From positions 1-39,167 of the forward strand of contig JAJFJJ010000061.1 of assembly GCA_021774195.1 (NCBI GenBank): 39,167 bases of DNA, in the 5' to 3' direction. Under the pieces are notes generated by a model. The model saw only the letters and a program-made list of their open reading frames with translations. It was not told the origin of the DNA and made no database searches. The DNA comes from Nitrosomonas sp. (lineage in GTDB: Bacteria > Pseudomonadota > Gammaproteobacteria > Burkholderiales > Nitrosomonadaceae). A program made the translations under genes and the position numbers. Positions 9,044-18,209 of the stretch are shown here, one piece after another. Every line of letters starts with the position of its first letter. The first letter of the stretch is position 1.

Positions 9044-9655
9044 ATGAGTAATTACTTTTCTTTAATTGCCTGTCATGAGTGCGATTTACTTTATAAAATC
9101 GATCGCAACCCAAGACAGGGTTTCGCTAAATGCCGAAGATGTGGAGCTGTCTTAGTGAAACACGAACGACATAAATTAGAGCATACCATTGCGCTAACCA
9201 TCACTGGATTGGTGCTTTTTGTCGTCGCCAATGCCTTTCCGATACTAAGCTTGGAATTTGAGGGGCAGGTCACGGAAATAATACTCTTTACCGGCGTCAA
9301 TAGTTTGTATGATCAAGGCATGTGGCCTCTGGCAATGTTGGTGTTTCTGACTAGCATTGCGTTACCATTTGCCCGGTTGGTGGCCTTGTTGTATGTGTTT
9401 TTGCCGATTAAGTTTAATCGGACGCCGTTGAAGATGGCAGTAGTTTTTAGACTTGTTTATTCGCTCCGCCCCTGGAGTATGATAGAGATTTTTATGTTGG
9501 GCATTCTGGTGTCAGTGGTAAAATTGACCGCTTTAGCCACCATCATACCTGGAATCGCCATATGGTCTTTCGCGGTATTAGTCTTTGTTCTTGCCGCTAC
9601 TGCAACCAGCTTGGATCCCGATCTGGTCTGGGAGCGACTGGATACCGAAAGATGA
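9044..9655 (+). CDS. pqiA: PqiA domain protein (first copy)
   Basis: A 203-residue inner-membrane protein of the paraquat-inducible protein A family. Two CxxC pairs at the N-terminus (C10/C13 and C30/C33) form a rubredoxin-like zinc ribbon, and four membrane helices follow, including the family-typical RPWSMIEIFMLGILVS stretch. In E. coli PqiA is a single ~417-residue protein with two such units; here the units are separate genes. It heads a pqiA-pqiA-pqiB-pqiC operon and overlaps the second copy by 4 nt (ATGA). The system bridges inner and outer membranes and is implicated in lipid transport and envelope integrity. No strong ribosome-binding site precedes the ATG. Confidence 0.9.
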   Translation: MSNYFSLIACHECDLLYKIDRNPRQGFAKCRRCGAVLVKHERHKLEHTIALTITGLVLFVVANAFPILSLEFEGQVTEIILFTGVNSLYDQGMWPLAMLVFLTSIALPFARLVALLYVFLPIKFNRTPLKMAVVFRLVYSLRPWSMIEIFMLGILVSVVKLTALATIIPGIAIWSFAVLVFVLAATATSLDPDLVWERLDTER

Positions 9656-10268
9656 ACGAAAGCACCGTTACCGCAAATCAACTGGGGCTGCTGAATTGTT
9701 ATAATTGCGGGCTGCTATCGAAAGCAACGGGGCGGATCCATAGCCCATTGAAGTGTCCGCGTTGTGATACAACCCTTCATCGGCGCAAACCGAGAAGCAT
9801 TTCTCAAACCTGGGGTTTTTTGATTGCCGCCTATATTATGTATATTCCTGCAAATTTTCTGCCGATCATGACAACCACCCGCTTAGGGCATGTCCAGTCG
9901 GATACGATCATAAGTGGGGTCATATATCTTTTGGTGTCTGGCTCATGGCCACTGGCGCTGATAATTTTTATTGCCAGCGTTTTCGTGCCGGTATTAAAAC
10001 TCATCGTCCTGACGTATTTGGTTTTATCGGTGCAGCTAAAATCACAATGGCGGCCTGATGACCGAACGCGGCTCTATCGCATCACTGAAGCCGTAGGTCG
10101 ATGGTCGATATTTACGTGGTGACGTTGATGGTAGCACTTGTAAATATTAAGGGATTAGCAGAAGTCGATGCCGGACCTGGAGCAATTGCTTTTGGTGCTG
10201 TGGTGGTATTGACAATGATTGCAGCGATGGTGTTCGATCCACGATTAATATGGGACAACATAGAGTGA
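9652..10268 (+). pseudogene. pqiA: PqiA domain protein (second copy), frameshifted
   Basis: It starts at the ATG overlapping the stop of the first copy and encodes a zinc ribbon (C16/C19, C35/C38) plus three helices of a PqiA unit. The frame closes at 10122 right after AVGRWS. The missing C-terminal helix continues in another frame from about 10107 to the stop at 10268 (IYVVTLMVALVNIKG ... FDPRLIWDNIE). Restoring one extra 7-bp unit (GGTCGAT) at 10098-10109 would give RWSMVDIYVV and rejoin the frames, so loss of one unit of a short tandem repeat is the likely cause. Without the frameshift the product would be ~207 residues and end 5 bp before pqiB. It could be a sequencing error. Confidence 0.85.
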
Positions 10269-10272
10269 ACTT

Positions 10273-11907
10273 ATGAGTGAAAGGCGCTTGGAAGACATTG
10301 AACTAGATAAGTTGCCGGAGGCCGTTCCCGAAGAAAAGCCGGGACGGATTTCGATCGTCTGGTTAATCCCGCTGGTTGCCTTATTAATTGGGGTCTGGTT
10401 GGGTTATAAAGCATGGTCTGAGATGGGGCCGACAATCAAAATTACGTTCAAATCGGCGGAAGGCCTCGTGGCCGGTAAAACAAAGATCAAATATAAAAAT
10501 GTCGAAATTGGAATCGTGGATGAAATCGAGTTGAGTCCTGATATGTCTCACGTAGTTCTGACAGCCAGCTTGGTCAAAAGTGCTGGCGCTTATCTGACGG
10601 CAACGACTCGGTTTTGGGTTGTCCGCGCTCGTGTTGCCGCTGGCGAGGTGTCCGGGCTGGAAACGGTATTGTCGGGTGCGTATATTGGCATTGATCCGGG
10701 TGCAGGCGGCGCTATGGCAAAGCATTTTACCGGATTGGAAATCCCCCCTGTAGTTACGAAAAATTTACCCGGGAGGCATTTTCATTTGCGTTCCGATGAT
10801 CTTGGCTCGTTGGATCTGGGGTCGCCTGTTTATTACCAAAAAATAAAAGCTGGAAGCGTTGTCAGTCAAAAACTGGCTGACGACGGCCAATCGGTGATGC
10901 TAGGCGTATTCATTAATGCACCCTACGATAAGTTTGTCAATCAGGATAGCAAATTTTGGAATGCCAGTGGACTCGACTTTACCTTGGATGCGAATGGTAT
11001 CAAGGTCTATACCGAGTCTTTCGTAACGATGATGGTCGGCGGAATCGCGTTTAAGAATCCCCGCGGTTCGATGCAAGCACCGGCTGTTGATGAATGGCAG
11101 GAATTTATACTGTATGAGGATTATAACGCGATCACGGAAGGCACTCATCTCCAATCGAGCAGTTATATTTTATATTTTACCGGATCTGTTCGCGGTCTTA
11201 GGATTGGGGCGCCCGTTGAGCTTAAGGGAATAAAGTTGGGACAAGTATCCGAGATTATGATGGAATATAATCCAGATACAAAGAATGTCAAAATTCCGGT
11301 AACCATCGAAGTACAAATGGATCGCATCACTTTAAATGGAATTCCTGATACGGGCACTTTCATTCGCACTCACCACGAAGAATTATTCGATGAGCTCGTG
11401 CGACAGGGACTTCGTGCTCAACTCCAGACCGGTAATTACGTTACCGGACAATTATTGGTTGACTTGGATTTTTATCAGGATGCAACGCCAACGGAAATTG
11501 ATTGGGAAAGCAATCTCCCGGTCTTTCCAACTATTCCGACGCCACTAGAAGAAATATCCAATACAATTTTCAGCATCGTAAAAAGACTGGAAAAATTACC
11601 ACTAGAAAAAATGAGTGAACAGCTTCATCAAGCCATTGATTCAATGACAGAGATTATGAAGCAGACGGAGCTGCTGACGAAAAACTTAAATACGACGATA
11701 ACGCCTGCGGTAATCGCCACTTTGGAACAAACAGAAAAAACGCTGGCCACAGTCGAAAATGTGCTTGAAGATGAATCACCCGTTAAGCAGGATCTGGGTC
11801 GTGTGATGGATGAGTTATCCAAAGCGCTCCGATCAATCCGATTACTGGCAGATTATCTGGAACAAAATCCCGATGCTTTAATTTATGGTAAAGGAGAAGC
11901 CAATTGA
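10273..11907 (+). CDS. pqiB: PqiB, MlaD/MCE-domain intermembrane transport protein
   Basis: This 544-residue protein has one N-terminal membrane anchor (about 27-47) and then three MCE/MlaD domains (roughly 50-140, 165-230 and 290-395). A C-terminal helical region (~425-530) fits the coiled-coil needle of PqiB. E. coli PqiB is 546 residues with the same plan. MCE rings stack in the periplasm to make a conduit for lipids between the membranes. It follows the pqiA copies directly and its stop overlaps the start of pqiC by 3 nt. Confidence 0.95.
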   Translation: MSERRLEDIELDKLPEAVPEEKPGRISIVWLIPLVALLIGVWLGYKAWSEMGPTIKITFKSAEGLVAGKTKIKYKNVEIGIVDEIELSPDMSHVVLTASLVKSAGAYLTATTRFWVVRARVAAGEVSGLETVLSGAYIGIDPGAGGAMAKHFTGLEIPPVVTKNLPGRHFHLRSDDLGSLDLGSPVYYQKIKAGSVVSQKLADDGQSVMLGVFINAPYDKFVNQDSKFWNASGLDFTLDANGIKVYTESFVTMMVGGIAFKNPRGSMQAPAVDEWQEFILYEDYNAITEGTHLQSSSYILYFTGSVRGLRIGAPVELKGIKLGQVSEIMMEYNPDTKNVKIPVTIEVQMDRITLNGIPDTGTFIRTHHEELFDELVRQGLRAQLQTGNYVTGQLLVDLDFYQDATPTEIDWESNLPVFPTIPTPLEEISNTIFSIVKRLEKLPLEKMSEQLHQAIDSMTEIMKQTELLTKNLNTTITPAVIATLEQTEKTLATVENVLEDESPVKQDLGRVMDELSKALRSIRLLADYLEQNPDALIYGKGEAN

Positions 11908-12521
11908 AGAAATTGACGTTAAGGTGTCTTGGTCTGGGTATTTTGGTATTGACCGGTGGTTGCGCAGGGACGCCTTCTCCGAACTTTTATACCTTAAGCT
12001 CAATGTCGGACCAGGTAAATCGACTGGAGATCCTAACCAAAACCTGCCCGCTCAGCGTTGCAATCGCGCCAATCGAGTTTCCCGACTTTCTGGACCGCTC
12101 TCAAATTGTGACCCGGCCAAGTCCTAATACGCTAAAAATGTCCGAATTTCACCGGTGGGGTGGTTCCTTATCCAGCAATTTCTTGCGAGTACTTGGAGAA
12201 AATTTATCGATATTGCTGGGTACCGATCGAATTTTTTATCCACGGCAGGCGAAAGCCTTTCCCATTGATTACCATTTGACTCTCAACGTTAAAGCATTTG
12301 AAGGCGAAATCGGAAAAGAAGTGGTTCTAGATGTGGATTGGGTAGTCATCGACCAGCAGCACAAAGAAGCTGCCATGATGAAAAATACCGTAATTCTTGA
12401 ACCGGTGCAACGGTCGGATTATGAATCATTCGTCGCCGCCCAAAGTCGTGCGTTGGCAGCTCTCAGCCATCGGATTGCCAGCGCCATGGGACAATGTTCT
12501 ATCCGCCAGAATAAGAAATAA
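11904..12521 (+). CDS. pqiC: PqiC-like outer-membrane lipoprotein
   Basis: A 205-residue lipoprotein of the ABC-type transport auxiliary (PqiC/YmbA) family. The signal peptide ends in LTGGC with Cys20 as lipidation site, followed by the family-typical SPNFYTL motif. PqiC forms the outer-membrane end of the PqiABC pathway. The start is TTG, chosen because it sits 5 bp after a strong AAGGAG (11891-11896) and gives the complete signal peptide. It overlaps the pqiB stop, so translation is probably coupled. Confidence 0.9.
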   Translation: MKKLTLRCLGLGILVLTGGCAGTPSPNFYTLSSMSDQVNRLEILTKTCPLSVAIAPIEFPDFLDRSQIVTRPSPNTLKMSEFHRWGGSLSSNFLRVLGENLSILLGTDRIFYPRQAKAFPIDYHLTLNVKAFEGEIGKEVVLDVDWVVIDQQHKEAAMMKNTVILEPVQRSDYESFVAAQSRALAALSHRIASAMGQCSIRQNKK

Positions 12522-12535
12522 GGTAAACACTCGCA

Positions 12536-13498
12536 ATGCTCATAATTTTGATAAGCCTACTTAGCGGCCTTATTCTACTTTGGCTTGGCGGTGAAGGGTT
12601 TGTACGTGGCAGTGTCGCAGTAGCCACGCGGCTCAATGTCTCGCAGCTGATGATTGGCTTAATTCTCGTCGGCTTCGGTACGTCGTTACCGGAACTGATG
12701 ACGAGCGTAACTGCTGCATTAGCCGGTACTCCCGGTCTGGCGGTCGGCAATGTCGTAGGTAGCAACATCGCAAACGTCCTCCTGATCTTGGCGGTGGCAG
12801 CACTCGTTAAACCTGTGAACTCCCGGCCAGAGGCTTTCTATCGCGATGCCACTGCCCTGGCTGCTGCAACAATTATGGGTGCAGCGTTTATCTTCTTTGG
12901 TGATATTGGACGCATCCACGGCTTGATCCTATTGGCCGGACTTGCAGCGTACATTGTGAAAGTCTACTGGGCGGAACGACAACATCAAAGCCCAGCAGGT
13001 AAGGTGCTCATGGGCGAAGCACAAGTCGTCGAGTCTAAATCGGAGACCTGGTTGATGGCAATAATCCTGGTAATCGGCGGATTGGCTGCTGTTATTGGAG
13101 GTGCCTGGTTATTCGTTTCCGGGGCAACCAAGCTTGCTCTAATCTGGGGTGTTTCAAAGACATTTATTGGTCTCACCGTCGTCGCGGTTGGTACGTCGTT
13201 ACCTGAGCTTGTCATTACTGTTGTTGCCTCACTTCGCGGTAGGTCCGACGTAGCGCTTGGCAACATTATTGGAAGTAACATGTTCAACATTCTTGGCGTT
13301 CTGGGCGTCACCGCACTTACCGCTCCATTTGAAGTGCCACCAGAATTAAGCATCTTCGATTTACTCGTCATGCTCGCGGCAACGGCCTTACTCATTGTCA
13401 GCGCCGCAACGGATAAACGTGTAACGCGATGGGAGGGGGGGGGGTTACTCGTTGGTTACGTAGCATACATGGTTATTCGAACAAGTATTGCGTTGTAA
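12536..13498 (+). CDS. CaCA-family calcium/sodium antiporter
   Basis: A 320-residue inner-membrane antiporter of the YrbG-like CaCA family. Both alpha-repeats are clear: GFGTSLPEL at 46-54 with GNVVGSNIANV at 71-81, and AVGTSLPELV near 217 with GNIIGSNMFNI. About ten helices are predictable. It begins 14 bp after pqiC on the same strand and is probably cotranscribed. The base composition of this gene and the pqi genes looks more GC-rich than the neighbours. A run of ten G (13435-13444) in codons ~300-303 precedes the last ~18 residues, so slippage there would change the C-terminal helix. Confidence 0.93.
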   Translation: MLIILISLLSGLILLWLGGEGFVRGSVAVATRLNVSQLMIGLILVGFGTSLPELMTSVTAALAGTPGLAVGNVVGSNIANVLLILAVAALVKPVNSRPEAFYRDATALAAATIMGAAFIFFGDIGRIHGLILLAGLAAYIVKVYWAERQHQSPAGKVLMGEAQVVESKSETWLMAIILVIGGLAAVIGGAWLFVSGATKLALIWGVSKTFIGLTVVAVGTSLPELVITVVASLRGRSDVALGNIIGSNMFNILGVLGVTALTAPFEVPPELSIFDLLVMLAATALLIVSAATDKRVTRWEGGGLLVGYVAYMVIRTSIAL

Positions 13499-13675
13499 AT
13501 GCCAAATTATAATTTTACTGTAATGGGTGAAGCGGATTTTAGGTAATTCAATGAAAGTATTCATGGAATGGCGTTCTTAGCCCCTCGGGAAGCAAGGAAA
13601 TGGATATGGTATCCACATCGTTTATGCTGGGGCGCGGGGGTATTATGATCTGCGTGGGTACTAACCCAAAATGTG

Positions 13676-13759
13676 AAGTTGGCAGCGATATGTATTGATT
13701 TTGAAAAAGAATTGTTTCAGACTCACGATATAGAATATAGAAAGCAGTCGATTTCTTTT
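13676..13759 (+). repeat. ~80-bp direct repeat, copy A
   Basis: This stretch aligns by eye with 18424-18503 in the same orientation, sharing for example 'tattgattt', 'attgtt.cag', 'atagaaagca' and 'gatttct'. It ends at the stop codon of the lipoprotein gene. With copy B it brackets three minus-strand genes. The match is imperfect, with one ~7-bp gap. Confidence 0.55.
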
Positions 13760-14468
13760 AGTTTAGAATGTTTTTACTATCTACATCAGATGATGGCTTA
13801 TCTTTCTCTTGAGCTTTAATATTCTTTCTAAAAGCGCCAATATGTGGTGGCGAAATCAGATCGTTTTTATTAAATGTAAATGCGAATAACACTGTAAAAT
13901 CATTATGATGCGTTTCAGCAATAAATGGAGACGTTGAGCTAATAAATCGGTTTGAAGGTAATTCAAAAATATTAAAGTATAATTTTACATATCCTGTTTG
14001 ATATTGCGCTTTGTAAAAAGCTATCTCGGGAGTAGAAAAAGGAATCACAACACTTTGGATTGGCGGTAGCCCAAAAAAAGTTTCTCCATACGCTGTCCCC
14101 AATGACTCTACAATTACATTAATACGATGTGTTGCCTGATTAATATTACCTTGAACATGATATCCCTCTATCCCAAACCAGCCAACCATGACATGATAAC
14201 CTTGTTCTCCCAGCCATCCGGCCATGACTTGACGCACAATATCTTTGTCTTCACTAACGCCTGAAATATCGAGTACTATATTCGCGCCTTGAGGAATTGG
14301 CAGTGAGCTTTCAAGCTGCTCAGGAAGGCTTTTTATTACTGCTTCACTAAGCAACAATTGTTCAACTGCTGACCTAACAGAATGAGTTGGCTTGTGTACC
14401 GTTGAACAAGCTGACAATGCACCAAGAGCCGTAATTATTAATATTATATTTCTCAATGATTTATTCAT
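13758..14468 (-). CDS. Uncharacterised lipoprotein with internal tandem duplication
   Basis: I do not recognise a named family. The 236-residue product has a signal peptide with lipobox LSAC (Cys21) and a soluble, mostly beta-strand region. Residues 81-92 and 93-104 are near-copies (VMAGWLGEQGYH and VMVGWFGIEGYH), encoded by adjacent 36-bp units at 14157-14192 and 14193-14228, which points to a recent tandem duplication. A Lys/Ser/Asp-rich tail ends the protein. It lies downstream of two MscS-like genes on the same strand, but the 202-bp gap leaves cotranscription uncertain. Confidence 0.8.
   Translation of the reverse strand: MNKSLRNIILIITALGALSACSTVHKPTHSVRSAVEQLLLSEAVIKSLPEQLESSLPIPQGANIVLDISGVSEDKDIVRQVMAGWLGEQGYHVMVGWFGIEGYHVQGNINQATHRINVIVESLGTAYGETFFGLPPIQSVVIPFSTPEIAFYKAQYQTGYVKLYFNIFELPSNRFISSTSPFIAETHHNDFTVLFAFTFNKNDLISPPHIGAFRKNIKAQEKDKPSSDVDSKNILN
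14157..14228 (-). repeat. 36-bp tandem duplication inside lipoprotein gene
   Basis: Two adjacent 36-bp units with about ten differences keep the reading frame and add 12 residues. Each unit starts with ATGATA and ends with CCATGAC on the plus strand. Confidence 0.8.
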
Positions 14469-14670
14469 GATTATCGCTGCCCCTTAGTATCATAATGACG
14501 TGTAAATTATTGTATCACTAAAGCTTAAAAGCACCGCCAAGTAACCGCTTCTAGGTAAAAATAGCGGATAAATATTTTAGGAATCTTTGCGGCTTGAAAA
14601 AGGTTGTGCTAACATCAAGGCAGCATTGAATACTGAATAAGAGCAACTTGGCATTGCAATTGCTTTACTT

Positions 14671-16434
14671 TTAATCTTGATTGGTATGAACAACGAGTTG
14701 GCTGAAAGGAATTTTCCATCCCTGTTGGCTACAGACGTCAACCGCGTAACGTTGTAAGGCACGGGTAATGCAGTAGTAATCACCAGCAGCCTTTCCATCG
14801 AATAATGCAATTATTTTATAATCCAATGATGAAGTATTGGCTTGTGCAAAATAAACCCAAATATCCTCCAAAGAATCACCGTAAATTTCTTTTTGAAGGC
14901 CTTGTCGAATGCCCGCGCACAGCAGCTCAGGAATTTTAGTTGTACATTGCTGTTGGTGCTTATAGTCAATACCAAAATCACTAGTAATAATGAAACCTTG
15001 CGAGAGGTTTCTCGGATTAGTTGCTAGAAAATCAATGGCGCTATAAGTCTTAGGACTCATGCTGTTGTATAAGGATATAAGCACAATTTCAAATGTAATG
15101 CAGCTTACTTTGCCATAAGTGCCATCAGAAAGCATGACATAATCACCTTGTTGACAAGGAAACCAAGGTTCATCCTGAGTGTACTGCCGTGAAATATAAT
15201 TGGAAAGATCAGATAGCGGCAATCTCAGTGTCAAGCCTGGTATATTTGGATTCGTCAACTTGGAATAAAAATTGAGACTATCTACTTTCATCGGAATTCC
15301 GTTGTAAACAATGCGTTCTCCTTCTCTTACTGAGCCTGCATTAAGAAGAACTTTCAATTCATTGATATAGCTTGGGATAGAGTTTCTTAATGCTAACACC
15401 ATGACAATTAATATTAAAAATGCCAGTCCTATTAATGCTTGGTCATTACGTATACTTAGCACATAGAAAACAGCTGCAAGGGATAATAATACCATTGATG
15501 TATAGTAAACGAGCGTGGTGATACGTTGAAAATACGATGGTTCATTTTTTTGTTTTCGTGTGCAAATCCATATGGTTCCTTTCCACAACAATAACAAGGA
15601 AAAGTAAACGACTACAAATGCCATTACCGACATTAGAAGCGTAGCGCCACGGCCAGTAGCGAATTGTTTGATTTGGTCACTGAACGAGACTTCTCTTTCA
15701 GTTTGCGCCTTAACCATTGCATCGAGTTGCAATTCAGCCACTTCCAGTAGACGATTATTTTCTTCTAGTAGGTTTTGCCATTTCTGTTTTATTTGTTCAA
15801 ATTTCTCAAGAGCATCTATTTCAAGGCCGTTTTTATTAATCCGCGCCATTTGATTTAGCGCTTTATTGCCGTCATGAATCTGAGATTGGTAATAAGAGAT
15901 TTTATTTTGAAGCGCAACCAATTTACGTCTTTCTTCTGTAAGTTGGCGCAGCTCATTCATGATAGGTTGCAAAATTTCAAGTAAGTCTTTTTGCCAGTCA
16001 AAGGTTTTTTCTTGTGTTGCTTCAATTCTGGCCAATTCCAATCCTCCGGTTTGAATTAATTCAAAGGATTTCTCTTGTTCTTCAACTGATTGACTAAGTA
16101 CATTAATTTTAAGTTGAATACTAATTCTATCTTGCTCTGTTTTTGCTTTCTTTAGTAAATCTGATTTTTCTTCAATCTCTTTTTTTTGTAACTTTATACT
16201 ATGAACGATACCGTTTAAAATTTGATAAAATGCCTTTCCATCATGCAACGGCATATTGCTGAGAAGTGTTGGCTTGTCTTTGGGCAGAGGACGCGATGAT
16301 GTCCCTGTTTGAACAGTGTGGTCACTATTAGAAATTAATCTTTCTGCATTCGCGGCATGACTTTTGGCCATGCATAACAATACAAGAATGGCTAATACAA
16401 TGATGATTAATTTATTTTTTAAATGACTTTTCAC
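14671..16434 (-). CDS. MscS-like membrane protein with coiled-coil N-terminus (paralogue 1)
   Basis: A 587-residue protein with a signal peptide (cleavage near SHAANA, residue 28) and a periplasmic coiled-coil region (~75-260). Three membrane helices follow (around 270-295, 310-332 and 338-365), then a soluble beta-domain-like region (SVREGERIVYNGIPMKVDSL) and a C-terminal alpha/beta domain. The order is that of MscS-superfamily channels, but the third helix (ALRNSIPSYINELKVLL) lacks the Gly/Ala-rich pore pattern, so channel function is inferred. It is a clear paralogue of the gene at 16524-18209, in tandem with an 89-bp spacer. Confidence 0.75.
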   Translation of the reverse strand: MKSHLKNKLIIIVLAILVLLCMAKSHAANAERLISNSDHTVQTGTSSRPLPKDKPTLLSNMPLHDGKAFYQILNGIVHSIKLQKKEIEEKSDLLKKAKTEQDRISIQLKINVLSQSVEEQEKSFELIQTGGLELARIEATQEKTFDWQKDLLEILQPIMNELRQLTEERRKLVALQNKISYYQSQIHDGNKALNQMARINKNGLEIDALEKFEQIKQKWQNLLEENNRLLEVAELQLDAMVKAQTEREVSFSDQIKQFATGRGATLLMSVMAFVVVYFSLLLLWKGTIWICTRKQKNEPSYFQRITTLVYYTSMVLLSLAAVFYVLSIRNDQALIGLAFLILIVMVLALRNSIPSYINELKVLLNAGSVREGERIVYNGIPMKVDSLNFYSKLTNPNIPGLTLRLPLSDLSNYISRQYTQDEPWFPCQQGDYVMLSDGTYGKVSCITFEIVLISLYNSMSPKTYSAIDFLATNPRNLSQGFIITSDFGIDYKHQQQCTTKIPELLCAGIRQGLQKEIYGDSLEDIWVYFAQANTSSLDYKIIALFDGKAAGDYYCITRALQRYAVDVCSQQGWKIPFSQLVVHTNQD

Positions 16435-16523
16435 TTTTAAGTCGCTTCTTATTTTAGGGTTACTGGTATTTTAGAATTCGACGCGCAAGTAGTTTCCAGA
16501 TTTGCAGTAGAAAACTTTTCAAC

Positions 16524-18209
16524 TTAGCGGGGCTTTTCCTGATGCAAAGTAATTTGCTGAAACGGGATCTCCCAACCATTTTCGTTACAGGAATTAGCAA
16601 AGGAGTAGATTATAGTTCTTTCTACTTCTTCATATAAGTTCGCAGCTGAGCCTTTCAAAAACACTTCATACTCAAAATCTAGTGATGAAGCACTAGGTAA
16701 AAAGAAGTCCACTATGACACGAACCAAATTGTCCTCGCCAACTGCCTCAATGAGATCTTTGCGAAAGTTTTCGGTCATTTTTCTCGGAATAGTCGTAGTG
16801 CATTCAGCTTGATATTTATAATCTATCCCGAACACCATTTGGATTCGATATCCGTGAGATAAATTCATCGGACTAAGTGCCATATAGTTTTCAGTAGTAT
16901 AGATGATTAAATTGCCACCAAACAAGCGTACTTGAACCATTTCAGGACTCTGGTATACCACCTCTCCTATGGTGCCTTCATCCATTTTCACCCAATCGCC
17001 TTCGTTAGAAGGAAACCACTCTTCATTACCTGCAGCGGGTCGTGACACCAAGCCCACCAATTGTCGTACTGGCAGATGCAAACTTCCGCCACTAAGTTCA
17101 GGATTAACCAGACGTGTATAGAAATGGAGTGTTTCAACTTTCCACGGTATGCCGTTAAAAACCAGTCGTTCCCCTTCTCTGACTGAACCGAGATTCAACA
17201 ACATCATAAGTTGCTCAACCATGGCAGGAAAAGTCTTGATGAGCACCCAACCAAGTGCCACCAGAAATAAAACGCCAAGACCCAGTAATAACCAGTCATT
17301 ACGCAAATTAAAAATGAACAAAGTTGCCATGATGGCGGCAAGAACTGTTAACACGTGGTATATCAGATCAGTCAGTCGCTCAAAAGTAGATTGCTTTTTA
17401 TTTTTCCGTTTGGCCTGCAATTTTTTAACTAAGAAGTACAAAAAACGCATGAAGAAAAATACTGTCAAAAATGTTGAAACCCCAAGTATAAAATTAACAC
17501 CTCGACTCTTAAAAAAATCGGCAAACATCTCACCGGTTGCGGCTAGAATGGATCCTTTTGATTGCAACTTGTTATCCAATTGGCGAGAGATAATTTCAGA
17601 ATCATTACTGATATTTTCCATTTCTTCCTGCCAAGTATCCAGCATTGACTCAAGCGAGTTTTTTACAATCTCATCCTCAGCCTTACGCAACAAGTTGTTT
17701 AAATTACTAGTTGCAGTTATAGCGATTTTTTTACGGTATCTTATTTGTTCAAGGTCTTGTTTAAGTTCTTCGATTTCTCTTGAGTCTTGGGTAACCGTTT
17801 TAAGAGAATAAATCAGTGGCTGCAGCAATTTTTCAATTTCTTGTGCAAGATCAAACTTTTTAAGTGTCTTGTCACGGTAATCATCGATGGCTACGCCAGT
17901 AGCGACAGACTCTATCCTTAGTTTTAAATATGCCAGTTCAGCCTGAAGTTCATCGATGTTTTTTGATATTTCTTCAGCTTGTGTCTCATCGAGTCCAGCC
18001 AACTCTTTGGAAATTTGTACAAGCTCGGCATTTTTTTCTTGCTTATTGCGAACGAGTATCTGCAGATTTCTTAATATTCCTAAAGAAGATTCATTTATAG
18101 CTTCTTTTTCCATTTCTTCCTGAGTATTGTTTCCAGCTATAGCAGGGAAAGATAAAATCACCAGTAGGATCACCAGTTGTACAAGAAATTTCTTTTTTAG
18201 ATTTTGCAT
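16524..18209 (-). CDS. MscS-like membrane protein with coiled-coil N-terminus (paralogue 2)
   Basis: The reading frame is open to 18311, but I place the start at 18209 because the Met there begins a clean signal peptide (basic n-region, hydrophobic core, cleavage near AIAGNN). The upstream residues would spoil it. The 561-residue product has a coiled-coil region, three helices and the same beta-domain signature as its neighbour (SVREGERLVFNGIPWKVETL), followed by matching FGIDYKYQAECTTTIP and SSLDFEYE blocks. The helix before the beta-domain (IKTFPAMVEQLMMLLNLG) is also not a classical MscS pore helix. The two genes arose by tandem duplication. Confidence 0.75.
   Translation of the reverse strand: MQNLKKKFLVQLVILLVILSFPAIAGNNTQEEMEKEAINESSLGILRNLQILVRNKQEKNAELVQISKELAGLDETQAEEISKNIDELQAELAYLKLRIESVATGVAIDDYRDKTLKKFDLAQEIEKLLQPLIYSLKTVTQDSREIEELKQDLEQIRYRKKIAITATSNLNNLLRKAEDEIVKNSLESMLDTWQEEMENISNDSEIISRQLDNKLQSKGSILAATGEMFADFFKSRGVNFILGVSTFLTVFFFMRFLYFLVKKLQAKRKNKKQSTFERLTDLIYHVLTVLAAIMATLFIFNLRNDWLLLGLGVLFLVALGWVLIKTFPAMVEQLMMLLNLGSVREGERLVFNGIPWKVETLHFYTRLVNPELSGGSLHLPVRQLVGLVSRPAAGNEEWFPSNEGDWVKMDEGTIGEVVYQSPEMVQVRLFGGNLIIYTTENYMALSPMNLSHGYRIQMVFGIDYKYQAECTTTIPRKMTENFRKDLIEAVGEDNLVRVIVDFFLPSASSLDFEYEVFLKGSAANLYEEVERTIIYSFANSCNENGWEIPFQQITLHQEKPR

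Noticed and set aside
9652-10268. Programmed ribosomal frameshift in the second pqiA
   Set aside because: No slippery heptamer or downstream pseudoknot is evident, and the 7-bp repeat contraction explains the break more simply.
17149-17811. 220-codon plus-strand frame opposite MscS-like paralogue 2
   Set aside because: It is Ser/Lys/Asn-rich and has no motif or ribosome-binding site; the minus-strand gene is supported by its paralogue.
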